Shown here piece after piece: positions 32,461 through 42,642 of a DNA stretch of 64,000 bases. The DNA is from Macrosoma leucophasiata (lineage: Eukaryota; Arthropoda; Insecta; Lepidoptera; Hedylidae), in the NCBI GenBank assembly GCA_036365455.1, contig JAWQUS010000009.1, positions 1,270,001-1,334,000 of the forward strand, written 5' to 3'. The notes under the pieces were generated by a model that was not told the origin of the DNA, did no database searches, and worked only from the letters and a program-made list of their open reading frames with translations. Every line of letters begins with the position of its first letter. The first letter of the stretch is position 1. Made by a program: the position numbers and the translations under genes.

Positions 32461-32542
32461 TACTGTTACAAGAGTTTACTGGGAGGTCAGGGGAGAGAAG
32501 CGTTAAAAATAAGTGACCATGCGTTTCGTTTAAATTTTACTG

Positions 32543-32848
32543 TTGGTAGAGCTCCAGTGACACTACCGCATTACTTAATCTACTGGCCGCTAAATGGCAA
32601 TATTCAGCACTATCGTGTTCCAATCAGGTGGTCAGAATCAAGACCAGTGGTGAAAATGCGATGTTACCACTCCTGAGGCCTAACTTGTTATGCCTCTGTG
32701 CCGGGAATTTCAGGGCTGTACATTACCACCTGACCGGAACACAATAGTGCTAAACACTACCATTTATCGGCATTTATCGGCAAGTATATTAGATAATGCG
32801 GTGTTGCCTACGCCTGTGAGCTCTGTCACTGGAGCTCTACCACCAGTA
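32543..32848. mobile_element. two family A pieces meeting in inverted orientation
   Basis: 32543-32635 is a plus-strand 5' part (internal deletion after CCAGTGAC). 32638-32848 is a minus-strand copy lacking the 3' end. Both 5' ends face outward. Confidence 0.75.
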
Positions 32849-32849
32849 G

Positions 32850-33175
32850 AGGTGTTTCCATATTGTAGTAGTTACTCCAAATGAACAGAATTAATGACAA
32901 TATTATATTATCACTGAGAAAATGTCAACTTCTTTCAAAGTTAGAAACGTATATATTATTCAGTCCAAATTTTACCGTAACCTATTCCCAAATTGAAGCA
33001 TTCGTCGCAATGGGCCGGTCTATATAGGCAATAGGAATTATTCGTCGCTTTGCGAGGCTCGGCGGCAGCGCGACGATTAAAACTTAATCCGTTTGCACCG
33101 ATACACCGGCCGAGGACTTTTACAGAACACGATATTTTGATCAGAATAATAACTAGTGCCATAATAATATTATCA
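32850..33175. other. unassigned, GC-richer patch near 33045-33125
   Basis: CGAGGCTCGGCGGCAGCGCG and CACCGGCCGAGGAC. No repeat or frame recognised. Confidence 0.35.
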
Positions 33176-33312
33176 TCTAAACTGGTGTCAAAAGAGTCCT
33201 TCAGGGCTGGCAGCGCGTTGGCAACTCCCCTGGTATTGCAAATGTTCATAGGCGACGGTAATCACTTTCCATCAGGTTGCCGGTAAGCTTGTCCGTCAAT
33301 TCTTTGAAAAAA
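33176..33312 (+). repeat. 3' end fragment of the CR1/Jockey-type LINE seen at 45.7 kb
   Basis: AAAGAGTCCTTCAGGGCTGG, CAGCGCGTTGGCAACTCCCC and ATAGGCGACGGTAATCAC, ending in an A-run. The tail is slightly diverged. Confidence 0.75.
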
Positions 33313-33314
33313 AA

Positions 33315-33617
33315 ACTCACGCCTATAATCCGCGAAGGGGTAGGCAGAGGTAAATGCATGCATTCCAGCATACATGCAAACACCCACGATTCGCCGGTTA
33401 CGTTTTGGCCCATGTAACAGGTGGCGAGCCTGTTGACATCTCCGGGTACATTACCAAACTTTGAGGTACTGGGAAATTTCCAGAAAATAGAGAAAACCCA
33501 ATAAAATCAGAGATAAAGGACTTTACACCATTATCTCTGATAACCCCCTACCCGGGAATCGCACCCAGGACCTCAACGTAGTAGGTAGTCGTGGCTAGCT
33601 ACAAGGCTACCGAGGCG
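33315..33617 (-). mobile_element. family C tRNA-derived SINE, full length
   Basis: Minus strand head CACCGCCTCGGTAGCCTTGT through to ATTATAGGCGTGAG. The B-box reads GGTGCGATTCCCG, one change from the canonical form. Confidence 0.85.
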
Positions 33618-33618
33618 G

Positions 33619-33784
33619 TGTAAAAAAACTTAATCGACGCCCATGCCTGTTTAAGAATTTGTACTACGTATGAAGGTCGTTTCATAACTACAGTCACAGA
33701 GCGGGGTTTGTCGTAATCCATGACTGCCAGAAAATATTCTTCAATATAATTTGTGTCTTCGTATCCACCGCACCTTACAGTCAT
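33619..33784 (-). other. unidentified open frame of ~55 residues
   Basis: Minus strand MTVRCGGYEDTNYIEEYFLA, then VMDYDKPRSVTVVMKRPSYV and VQILKQAWASIKFF. The last residues before the stop come from the SINE C head, so the frame is truncated by that insertion. Composition looks protein-like (charged and aromatic, no low complexity), and it lies head-to-head with a Penelope-like fragment. I do not recognise the family. It may be a TE gene fragment. Confidence 0.35.
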
Positions 33785-33789
33785 GTCAG

Positions 33790-34190
33790 TGCGCGATGTA
33801 TGGAAATGACATACCTGACAAAACTCGAATACTCGCTACAGAACACAGACCATTTCCAAGAATGGTTCGCGAGGATATTGAGATTAATAAACATCCAAAT
33901 TTCAATACAGAAGATGGTTGGCGATTGTCACCAACATGGGATCCAATACTCAGTAGAATAAAAGCTCAACCGCAACAGTCTGTAAGACCACAAGATACAA
34001 TAAGTATCTTTTGTATTAATCCTAAACGCTTCGCGAGACGTTTGCGAAATAGATGGAGGTAGCTGCACATAATAATTTTTCAAACTGCTGTCAGACAAAT
34101 ACCACCTCAGTCTGCCCGAGACGTTTTTTAATAATCATTTTAGTATATTATACGCGAGATAAATCCGAAAACTAGTTTTATTTCAATGAC
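33790..34190 (+). pseudogene. Penelope-like element, GIY-YIG region fragment and tail
   Basis: Frame to 34062 reads ILATEHRPFPRMVREDIEIN, then KHPNFNTEDGWRLSPTWDPI, then PQDTISIFCINPKRFARRLR. The block order (aromatic start, R..RE..EI, N.EDGW.LS..W) resembles the C-terminal GIY-YIG endonuclease of Penelope-like retroelements. It is followed by GTCAGACAAATACCACCTCA, CAGTCTGCCCG and TATTATACGCGAGATAAATC. The RT domain is absent. Near-homologue of the element at 61.5-62.2 kb, with about a third of residues changed by eye. Confidence 0.65.
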
Positions 34191-34488
34191 ATACACGCGG
34201 TGACACGCTCCTTGCCTAATCTGGAACCACTTACAACCTACGATCTTCTATCGGGGAAAACAGGCGTACGTCTTCTTTACTAAGAGTCGTATCGGGAGGC
34301 ATAAAAGAGAACATTCTAACTGCATTATAGAGGCAGCAGGCGTCGATACTGATGGAACTTTGCGAACTATTGAATAGTTATTGTGCGATTGCCGGCGAAA
34401 AATAATCAGATTCCGATTGGAAACTTTTAATTGTGTATTCAATATCTTGGCAACATTGTTGAATTATCTTGGGATTAATATATTGGAA
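34191..34488. other. intergenic, nothing recognised
   Basis: No supported feature. Confidence 0.35.
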
Positions 34489-34846
34489 GCGCGCATGGCC
34501 CGGCGGCTGGTGTAGATTGTAAGCGAGCTACTCGGTTAAGCACTACGGACGCGGTCGGGTAGTGTGATGGGTGACCGCTAGTGGCAAATAAAAATGCGCG
34601 TTTCCGTGCTTCGGAGGGCACGTTAAGCCGTCGGTCCCGATTGCTATCGATAGATAGCAGTCGTTAAACCTTGTCGGAGGCCTTATGGGCGGTTTGAAAA
34701 CATCCGACACCGGGTTGGCCACTAACCCATTTCTCCACCCATCCGCATTGGAGCATCGTGGTGGAGTAAGCTCCAGGCCTCCCCCCAAAGAGGGGAGAGA
34801 CTCATGCCCAGCAGTGGGACGTATGATGGGTTGCCATTATTATTAT
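34489..34846 (+). mobile_element. family B SINE-like element, full length
   Basis: GCGCGCATGGCCCGGCGGCT to GGGTTGCCATTATTATTATA. Best-preserved B copy: it includes the CGGTCGGGTAGTGTGATGGG and GACCGCTAGTGGC segment lost at 17.5 kb. Confidence 0.85.
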
Positions 34847-35050
34847 ATAATCTATTGAAATTTCATTGACTTATTGAGATAGTAAGTGAATGAATCAATT
34901 AATACAAGAGAGTCGCTACCCATTTATTTTTTTAGATTAAATTAGTAGATGTCTGAGAAGGCCAATGGTAGTGGGCCATTATTATTGTTGAAGTATTGAA
35001 CATAAATCAAGTTTGATGAATAAAACAAATTATTCAAGTTAAATAAGTGT

Positions 35051-35251
35051 AAAAAAAACGTAACTTCACGCCTGTAATCCCCGAAGGGTTAGGCAGAGGT
35101 ACTGGGAAACTTCCAGAAAATGGAAAAATCCCAATAGAACCACAGATAAAGGATTTGAAACCGTTATCTCTGATAGCCGCTGACCTGGGAATCGAACCCA
35201 GAACCTCCCGCGTAGTAGTAGTGGCCGGTTACCACTAGGCTACTGAGGCAG
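35051..35251 (-). mobile_element. family C SINE with a ~100-bp internal deletion
   Basis: Head TGCCTCAGTAGCCTAGTGGT and B-box GGTTCGATTCCCAGG kept. The segment with TGCATGCATTCAAGC is missing between AGGCAGAGGTA and CTGGGAAAC. Confidence 0.82.
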
Positions 35252-35429
35252 TTACAGTAAGTGTTAGGTTTCCAATTTCCGGAATGATCCCAGTGCCGTC
35301 CTCAAAATTGGGTAATGAGTCCGGTTATGATAGTGAATCGACGTTCTTTACAAGGCGAATTACGTAACAAGCGAATGATATCATTATGTGTTACCACTAT
35401 ACTCTACTTCATTCGTCCTTTCGTCTTTA

Positions 35430-35800
35430 TTAGCATAAAGCAACTCGGCCCACCGGTCGCAGCGGACCGGAGGGCAGTAGTCATAGCATTTATTACCGAT
35501 GCAAAACACTGTCATTTTTTGCGGGTGGAAATACGTTTATTGTAGTGTGAGTGTGTGTCACACACACTCACACTACAAAAAATCTATTATTACGAAACTC
35601 ACACCTTGACTTTATCAAAATACATAAACAAGTTCACGCACACATATAGATATTTGGGCGACAGGCATAGGACCATTTGGTCTTGCACTTTTACAGAGGG
35701 GAAAGCCTACATATGGCTACTCCCCTCCGGTCTGGCGCGGCAGGTGGCCCGTGTTGCTGTATGTAGCCCGTCTTTTCCAAGACGTTTATGACGATAAATT
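35430..35800. repeat. family K repeat with an 18-bp perfect palindrome
   Basis: GGCCCACCGGTCGCAGCGGA, TACCGATGCAAAACACTGTC, then arms 35540-35557 and 35561-35578 (loop TCA), then ACTCACACCTTGACTTTATC and CAGGTGGCCCGTGTTGCTGT. A decayed relative lies at 51.34-51.62 kb. Non-coding. Confidence 0.65.
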
Positions 35801-35867
35801 AGGTTTATTACATAGCCTTTTATAAATTCTGTTACGTTACTGTATTGAACAATCTGGTAATAACATT

Positions 35868-36067
35868 TTTTGACGTGACAACGTCTTAAATTAGGTTGCG
35901 GCTCGGAGTCACTCATGAAAAAGTGTAACGCCCGGTAACGTAACGATGAGTCACCGAACGAGAGAGAGGCCTCAGAGGCCTGCCGGACCGGCGAATGCCT
36001 TTCTACCGAGAAAAAGACGTTGTCACGTAAAATCTTCGCCCGTAAAACCGACTTTACAGGCAACCAG
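35868..36067 (+). repeat. family I repeat
   Basis: Same as 25.70-25.89 kb, with an extra CTCAGAGGC duplication (GAGAGGCCTCAGAGGCCTGC). A family A copy begins at its right end. Confidence 0.75.
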
Positions 36068-36466
36068 TTTTTTTTTAATGAAATGGAAGTGGCAAACAAG
36101 CATGCAGTTCACATTGATGTTAAGTGATGACTGCAGCGTATAGACACCCACACAAAGACAAGAGTCAAAATGCAGATACGTTACCACTCCTGAGGCCTAA
36201 GGTGTAATGCCTCTGTGCCGGAAATTACAGGGCCGTACATTACCTGACCGGAACACACTACCATTTAGCGACAAGTATATTAGGTAATGCGGTGGTGCCT
36301 ACGCCCGCGAGCTCCGTCACTGGAGCTCTACCAGTAAAAACATTCAGCAATCCCGCTTGATGCTTGATGAAATAGCTAAACCGGCAATACCTACTCGAAC
36401 TCTGCCGTTGGAGCTCTCCAGTAAATGCGTTTTTCACCATCATTTAAATATCTTCGGAATATCTTA
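36068..36466 (-). mobile_element. family A element with ~125 bp extra 5' sequence
   Basis: 36068-36334 is a minus-strand A copy (deletion at TACCTGACCGGAACACACTA). 36335-36466 continues with AATCCCGCTTGATGCTTGAT and CACCATCATTTAAATATCTT. The same extension precedes the plus-strand copy at 39.25-39.67 kb. Confidence 0.8.
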
Positions 36467-36793
36467 GTATAATATTCGCGGTGGATCGCTACGATATACA
36501 AATCATAAAATGGTGGTAATAGATACGCAAGTAGGCCCTCGAGTTGAGTAGGGTTCGGTCTCCATTAGAGCGGCTTTACTGCAAGCGGTGGTCCTAAGTA
36601 TACTTTGCTATACCTACATATTTATTTTCATTTTTGAACATCACTGTCGGTAGCTTGGACAATGCAAGGTCAATTGTAATGTATCACTTTTTTATCTAGT
36701 GAAGGTGGCAGAGAAACATGTAGTACACATTAATGTTTTAGGGCTGTAAAAAATACATTACTACCGATTCTCATGCCTACCAAATATACGCAG

Positions 36794-37315
36794 AAAGGAG
36801 ATGTTGCGAGATCGGCTCTAGTTCGTACACGTCCTCAAAAAATGGGTAAATTATAGAATAATCCGAAAAAAATACAACTAAATTATTCAAGAATATATTT
36901 TAGAGTTACTACCACATTTAATTCAAACAATTTTATCATTTTTAACCATATTCAACATGGCGGCGATACAGCCGACGCTTCTTTAAATAGGAAATCGATT
37001 AGTTTAAGTTCTTAGTATTAACACATGAAATCGATTTCGATAGTACTTAGAAAATATTACTTTTTGCTCCAAGTACTATATAATTATAAAACAATAAAAA
37101 AAAAAGTCAAAATGACATCGCCCGCCATATTCGCCCATATTCGCCATGTTAGTTTGAGTTGCAATTCTTAACTGCAAATAATATTTTGTAACTGCAAACA
37201 AAGCTAAATAAGTGAAAATATGCAGTAAAAAACGTTTTTATATTAATTTCGCCTTTTAATGATATTGTGTACAATACATGGCCGGAGGTCCATACATTTT
37301 TGCAACATCTCCTTT
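36794..37315. mobile_element. family J MITE-like element with 14-bp TIRs
   Basis: Left end AAAGGAGATGTTGC and right end GCAACATCTCCTTT are perfect terminal inverted repeats. Interior has TTCAACATGGCGGCGATACA and GAAATCGATTTCGATAGTAC. Non-coding. A 476-bp sibling lies at 49.92-50.39 kb. I could not define a target duplication. Confidence 0.78.
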
Positions 37316-37955
37316 CATATTTATATAATAATACTACGAGTAGATTACAGACTTTGGAAGTATTAAAAAATCGCGTATATCAAACATTGAAACACTTAAT
37401 TCAACTAAGCATAACTTTTTAAATAGTAGGTACTTATCCTGGTAAAAATACCTTTGAAGAACCGACGGCCGCCAGATGATGGCCCGACGACTTTATGAAT
37501 TTTATAAAAAACATCATGAATTCAAATCATTATTCATTCATTTATTTCAAATTGGTCTACAAGTACACTTTTGCATTGTCAGGTTATAAGCTACCAATAG
37601 TGAATGACTTATAATAATAATCCAATAGGTATACCAATTTAATAATAAAATTTAACGGATATGTAAATCATCAAATTTTTCAATTCCTTTTTCTTCATAT
37701 AAGAAAAAGAAAAATCTGTTCGTCATAATCATAGTCATTCACTTAGCAGAGTTCCAACGTGCAGGCACTACGACAGGTATCGATAATATTGTCGAAATCT
37801 ATTTCCCTCAAAAAAAAGGTTTTATTTAACAATTTGTAACAAGACTCAGCTTTTTTTTTGTTTCTACTGAGCCTTTATAATTTTTTTTGCGGTGTGTTGG
37901 CGGCCCCCTTTTGTGTAGCGGCCCATAGGTACTACTGCCTATATTGCCTATGCTT
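37316..37955. other. AT-rich intergenic DNA
   Basis: No repeat recognised. Confidence 0.4.
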
Positions 37956-37960
37956 AAAAC

Positions 37961-38062
37961 CCGGCGCTGGTCCTGGGTTCAACCCCGTATCGGAGAGCAG
38001 TGCTATTGGCATATTTCCATTTTCTGAAAGTTGCCCAGGGCCACCCTCGAGATGGCTTGTCA
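37961..38062 (+). mobile_element. family C SINE-like fragment
   Basis: GGTCCTGGGTTCAACCCCGT (B-box), TTTCCATTTTCTGAAAGTTG and CCCAGGGCCACCCTCGAG. Diverged. It runs into Penelope-like sequence. Confidence 0.55.
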
Positions 38063-38064
38063 TG

Positions 38065-38665
38065 GGCCAAAAACGTACCTCAAGATACCATAAGTCATTT
38101 TTGCGTTAATCCTGAACGCTTTTGAATAATTTAGAAAATTTTAAAAATATGAACGCCTTTTTACTGGTTGTAGAGCTCCTCTAGTGAAGGAGCTCGCGGG
38201 CGTAGGCACCACCGCATTACCTAATATACTTGCCGCTAAATGGTAGTGTTCAGCACTATAGTGATCCGGTCAGGTGGTAATGTACGGCCTTGTAATTTCC
38301 AGCACAGAGGCATAACACCTAAGGCCTCAGAAGTGGCAACGCATCTGCATTTTGACCTCTGGTCTTTGTGTTGGTGTATCCAGGCTGCAGTCATCACTTA
38401 ACATCAATGTGAAATGCACGCTTGTTTGCCAATTTCATTACATAAAAAAAAAAAACGCTACGCAAGGCGTTTACGAAATCGATGGAGGTAGCTACATTTA
38501 ATATATATACATTTAATACAAACAGCTGTCAGACAAATGTCACCTCAGTTTGCCCGGGACCATGGAAGCTGAAAAGCGGCCGAAAAGTCGGGTTGATTTT
38601 AAAAATCATTTTAGTTTATTATACGCGAGATAAATCCGTAACAAATAGTTTTATTTCAAAAACGT
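38065..38665 (+). pseudogene. Penelope-like relic split by a family A element
   Basis: 38075-38162 (CTCAAGATACCATAAGTCAT ... CTGAACGCTTTTGAATAAT) and 38456-38665 (CGCTACGCAAGGCGTTTACG, AATCGATGGAGGTAGCTAC, CTGTCAGACAAATGTCACCT, AGCTGAAAAGCGGCCGAAAA, TACGCGAGATAAATCCGTAA) together match the C-terminal code and tail of the element at 61.5 kb. Only ~15 codons of protein remain, and the frame is broken. The A copy at 38163-38455 inserted into it. Confidence 0.7.
38163..38455 (+). mobile_element. family A element, full length
   Basis: ACTGGTTGTAGAGCTCC to CATTACATAAAAAAAAAA, inserted in a Penelope-like tail. Confidence 0.85.
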
Positions 38666-39086
38666 ACCTAACCTAAGCACTTACCTCTGCCTACCCCTTT
38701 TTCAGTATGAGACGTCTTTTGGCTGACATTATGATACTTATGAAAAACATATCACTTTATTAAGTATATTTACTTGTTCCTGTAATAAGACTGAACATTT
38801 TGCAAATAAACTTACACGTGTCTGTAATGTCTCGATATCTTAGTAACAACAACCATGAAATACTTTGAAAAATGAACAAAAAAAATGTAAAGGTTATCTA
38901 TAATAATCTCTCCACGGGTCCTTACATCGCTGGCAACAAATATCGAGGGTTGTCGAGAGCTCTTGATAACTTTTTTTAAAAAAGCTTGGACATTTCTTCA
39001 CTTTCCATCTCACCTGATGGAAAGTGAAGAAATGGCCGAAGATGAAACCCGTTGATCTGGAAGGTACCCTACTCTAGACTTTCACT

Positions 39087-39249
39087 AGTGGTAGAGTTTC
39101 AGTGTAGGAGCTCGAGGGCGTAGACACCATCGCATTACCTTATTTATCTGCCGCTAAATGGTAGCGTTCAGCACTATTCCGTTCCGGCTTAATGTATGAT
39201 AATAACTATCACTGAGACATGATAACTAAGGTCTCAGGGGTAGCAACGC
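39087..39249 (+). mobile_element. family A element, old copy inside the segmental duplication
   Basis: GTGGTAGAGTTTCAGTGTAG and GGTAGCGTTCAGCACTATTC, interrupted at 39250 by the extended A copy. Confidence 0.7.
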
Positions 39250-39668
39250 TTTAGATATTCCGAAGATATTTAAATGATGGTGAAAAACGCATTTACTGAA
39301 GAGCTCCAACGGCAGAGTTCGAGTAGATATTGCCGGTTTAGTTATTTCATCAAGCATCAAGCGGGATTGCTGAATGTTTTTATTGGTAGAGCTCCAGTGA
39401 CTGAGCTCGCGGGCGTAGGCACCACCGCATTACCTAATATACTTGTCGCTAAATGGTAGTGTTCAGCACTATCGTGTTCCGGTCAGGTAATGTACGGCCC
39501 TGTAATTTCCGGCACAGAGGCATTACACCTTAGGCCTCAGGAGTGGTAACGTATCTGCATTTTGAGCACTTTTCTTTGTGTAAGTGTCTATAGGCTGCAG
39601 TCATCACTTAACATCAATGTGAGCTGCATGCTTTTTTGCTGCTGTCATCTTCCTTACATAAAAAAAAA
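39250..39668 (+). mobile_element. extended family A element (125-bp 5' extension)
   Basis: 39250-39380 is the extension seen inverted at 36.34-36.47 kb. 39381-39550 is a near-consensus A 5' part. From ~39551 the sequence rejoins the old copy (ATCTGCATTTTGAGCACTTT) found uninterrupted at 62.70 kb. Confidence 0.75.
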
Positions 39669-40151
39669 CATTACAGGACTATTTTAAGACTCAGGACGAT
39701 GTTTAAAAAATTATTTAGGATAGCCCAGGATACCCCAAAAAGCAGGACATGTCTTGGGATAACTGGGCAGTTGGCAACCCTATATTTCAGAACTCAACTG
39801 AGCCATTGAAAGGACACGGTCTGATAAACATTAGAATACTTACAAAATAATAAGGCTCTCGTTTATTTTACATGTAATTGTAAAACTGAGGTCAAAACCA
39901 AGTGGGCACGTGTCTATACGTGAAATATTCAGTTTATTAATGTGATGATTTTAAATTAAAAATCGAAATAACCTCACTGAATTTATTCGAATGCTCGCAA
40001 CAGGTTTTTACAATCACTTAGCAAGCGTCTTAATCGTGTTACATCTCCCAATCCACTCCTGTTCCGTCTTCTTGCATATTCATCGTTCATTCATACTTCA
40101 TTCACATTCATTCGTCTTGCGTTCCCTTATACCCATAGCCCGCTTATTAAC

Positions 40152-40423
40152 TTTTTTTATGTAATGGAAGTGGCAAACAAGCTTGCGATTCACATCAATG
40201 TTAAGTGATGACTGCAGCCTATAGACACCCACACAAAGACCAAGGTCAAAATGCAAATGCGTTACCACTTCTGAGGGCTAAGGTGTTGTCTCGGAAATTA
40301 CAGGGCCGTCTATTACCGGAACACGATAGTGCTGAACACTACCATTTAGCGGCAAGTATAGATAATAGATAATGCGGTGGTGCCTACGCCCGCGAGCTTG
40401 TCACTAGAGCTCTACCACCAGTA
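40152..40423 (-). mobile_element. family A element, near full length (duplication copy 1)
   Basis: GTAATGGAAGTGGCAAACAA to TCTACCACCAGTAG, with small deletions. Its twin is at 63302-63555. Confidence 0.82.
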
Positions 40424-40590
40424 GAATTTATTCTAATACATTGCCAATCCCACATTCATATGTTTCATATAATAAGGCTCTTGGAGAGCACTTTTACACT
40501 GTATTTTTTTTTAAACTACCTAGAATTAATAAACACTTATAATAATCAAAAACACAAAATATATTAACTCAGTGGCGTTTAAGTTTTGAG

Positions 40591-41445
40591 CACGGAATAG
40601 ATAAATAAAGGTGGAATGGTACAACCACGCCACAACTATGTATGAACAAACACAGTTCGGCCGAACCATTCGTTCGCCGCTCGTAGTGTCGTGTAGACTG
40701 CTTCGAACGACTCATCTCTTGGTAAAATACCGTTTAGTACCAATTTTATGTATTCTATGTAAAATGAAATGTCAGACCTCAAGTATAACGCGAGGAGGTA
40801 TATCTTTCTATCGGTAAGTCACAAATATAATTTACTCGCTGTTGCCCGTGGCTTCGCCCGCGTGGATATCGTTTAATAAGTAGCCTATGTTCTTTCTCAA
40901 AGTCAACTCTATATCTGCACCAAATTTCATTAAAATCGGTTCAGTCGTTTGGACTTGAAAAGGTAACAGACAGAGAGACAGACAGAGTTACTTTCACATT
41001 TATAATATTAGTAAGGATTGTTATAATATTTGTAAAAAACGTAAAAATATACAAAGGAATATGAATATTCGAACTTAAACTGCATTATTTAAACGTTACT
41101 GCTAGCGAATACATTGCTCGTTAAGCACTCGCTCAATTAACACTATTACTGTCTCCGCTTGCAATGTACAACATGTAATGCGTCCGCTACACTTCGACTA
41201 CTGACGGACGTGCAAGCTCCTTGTAAGTACGTTGTTGTGTGCGTGCAAGTGTTTATTGTCTACGGGCGTTGTCTTAGTATGCAAACTTACGCAAACGAAT
41301 AGCTGCCCTGAGATAAATGTGTGGGTGATTGTCTAGATGGTGTTACATTTGTGTAAGAAATTGCATGGTGGGAGAAAAGCGGCGACACTGGTTCTAATAC
41401 TAAATTGAAGCAAAGGCCTTTCCATCCTTATTTATCTATTCCGTG
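40591..41445. mobile_element. hAT-like non-autonomous DNA transposon
   Basis: Ends CACGGAATAGATAAATAA are identical over 18 bp in inverted orientation, with further imperfect match (GGATGG/AGGTGG). Flanks GTTTTGAG (40583-40590) and GTTTTGAA (41446-41453) make an 8-bp duplication with one mismatch, as in the hAT superfamily. No transposase frame. A family G piece (40832-41022) is nested inside. A 67-codon frame near the left end also occurs in the second copy at 63.7 kb, which only reflects the duplication. Confidence 0.72.
40832..41022 (+). repeat. family G repeat
   Basis: ACTCGCTGTTGCCCGTGGCT, TCGCCCGCGTGGATATCG and AAAATCGGTTCAGTCGTTTG then GACAGAGAGACAGACAGAGT. Confidence 0.65.
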
Positions 41446-41504
41446 GTTTTGAATGTACTCAATGCTAAATAATGTAGAAGCCCAGGAAGATGAGTAAAGT
41501 ATTT

Positions 41505-41960
41505 TCTGTATGGTCGCGCAATAACTATCACAGAGACATAATGTCTCAGGGGTGCGTTCCCACCCCTGAGTGACAATGTGCAAGTGCGTTGCCATCTGTA
41601 TTTTGATCTTTGGTCTTTGTGTGGGTGTCTGTAGGCTGCAGTCATCAGTATGTAATGGAAGTGGTAAACTAGCATGCAGTTCACATTGATGTTAAGTGAT
41701 GACTGCAGCCTATAGACACCCACACAAAGACCAAGGTCAAAATGCAGATGCGTTACCACTCCTGAGGCCTAAGGTGTTATGCCTCTGTGCCGGAAATTAC
41801 AGGGCCGCACATTAGCACCTGACCGGAACACGATAGTGCTGAACACTACCATTTAGCGGCAAGTATATTAGGTAATGTGGTGGTGCCCGCCAGCTCCGTC
41901 ACTGGAGCTCTACCACCAGTGTGAACTGCATACTGGCTTGCCACTTTTAATACATTAAAA
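41505..41960. mobile_element. old plus-strand family A element split by a minus-strand family A element
   Basis: Outer copy: 41505-41647 and 41921-41960 (plus; GGCTGCAGTCATCAG | GTGAACTGCATACTGG). Inner copy: 41648-41921 (minus), near consensus but with a small deletion at TGGTGCCCGCCAGCTCC. Confidence 0.8.
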
Positions 41961-42109
41961 AGAAGGTGGCGGAATTACCTTGGCGGTACGGGAGGTGGGG
42001 TGGACTGATTGCTCACGTTGGAATCCAGATCACTCCTCAACCGTGAGGAGTTAAAAGAAACGAAACAATTATAATATGGAAAGAATTAATTATTATAAAA
42101 TGCCTGCCT

Positions 42110-42331
42110 ATGAACATTTACCGACTATGCACCGGAGTGGGTCGTTGTAGATCAAACATGGCTAGATGGGGCTATTTGTCAGGACCAGAATGTGACTGCG
42201 GTGCTCCAAAGCAGGATATGATACATCTGCTCTCCTGCCCACTGTGCCCCAACAGTTGCACAAGAAGAGACCTAATGGAGGCTACGGATGCCGCTGTGAA
42301 ATTGTCAAATTTTTTGTGCGCTAGAGTATGA
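42110..42331 (+). pseudogene. LINE C-terminus with Cys/His knuckle
   Basis: MNIYRLCTGVGRCRSNMARW, then CDCGAPKQDMIHLLSCPLCP and TRRDLMEATDAAVKLSNFL. The CxC...H....C pattern is the terminal zinc-knuckle typical of Jockey/R1/I-group LINE ORF2 proteins. It is followed by a stop and an AGAAGAAGAAG tail. Only the last ~70 residues are present. Clade cannot be fixed from this piece. Confidence 0.65.
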
Positions 42332-42379
42332 CTATGACAGACCATTGACACGAGTAGAAGAAGAAGACGAACATTTGCA

Positions 42380-42455
42380 ACACCAGGGGAGTTGCCAACG
42401 CGCTGCCAGGCCTGAAGGACTCTTTTGACGCCAATTTTGAAGAACCCTATATTTC
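42380..42455 (-). repeat. 3' fragment of the CR1/Jockey-type LINE
   Basis: ATTTGCAACACCAGGGGAGT, TGCCAACGCGCTGCCAGGCC and TGAAGGACTCTTTTGACG, as at 45.76 kb. Confidence 0.75.
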
Positions 42456-42642
42456 AAAACTAAACGGAGAAAAGGAATGAATTTGGTTATTCACTTACTT
42501 TTTTACTCAGCAGAGTTCCAAGTACAGTCAGTACTGAGAAGAACTCGGCCACTGAAGAAACTCTGTAAAGGTCTTTTGAATTTAAACTTAAATCTACAGC
42601 CTGTAAACATTTAAATCTCTGGTTTTGAACTATATGCTTATA

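Larger units (their letters stand above)
38731..40866. repeat. segmental duplication, copy 1
   Basis: From ATGATACTTATGAAAAACAT to the hAT/G region near 40866. Co-linear with 60857-64000 with few substitutions. The left boundary is sharp: upstream sequences differ. Confidence 0.9.

Noticed and set aside
40611..40817. 68-codon frame conserved at 63745-63951
   Set aside because: Both lie in the recent segmental duplication and inside the hAT-like element end, so identity reflects copying, not coding constraint.
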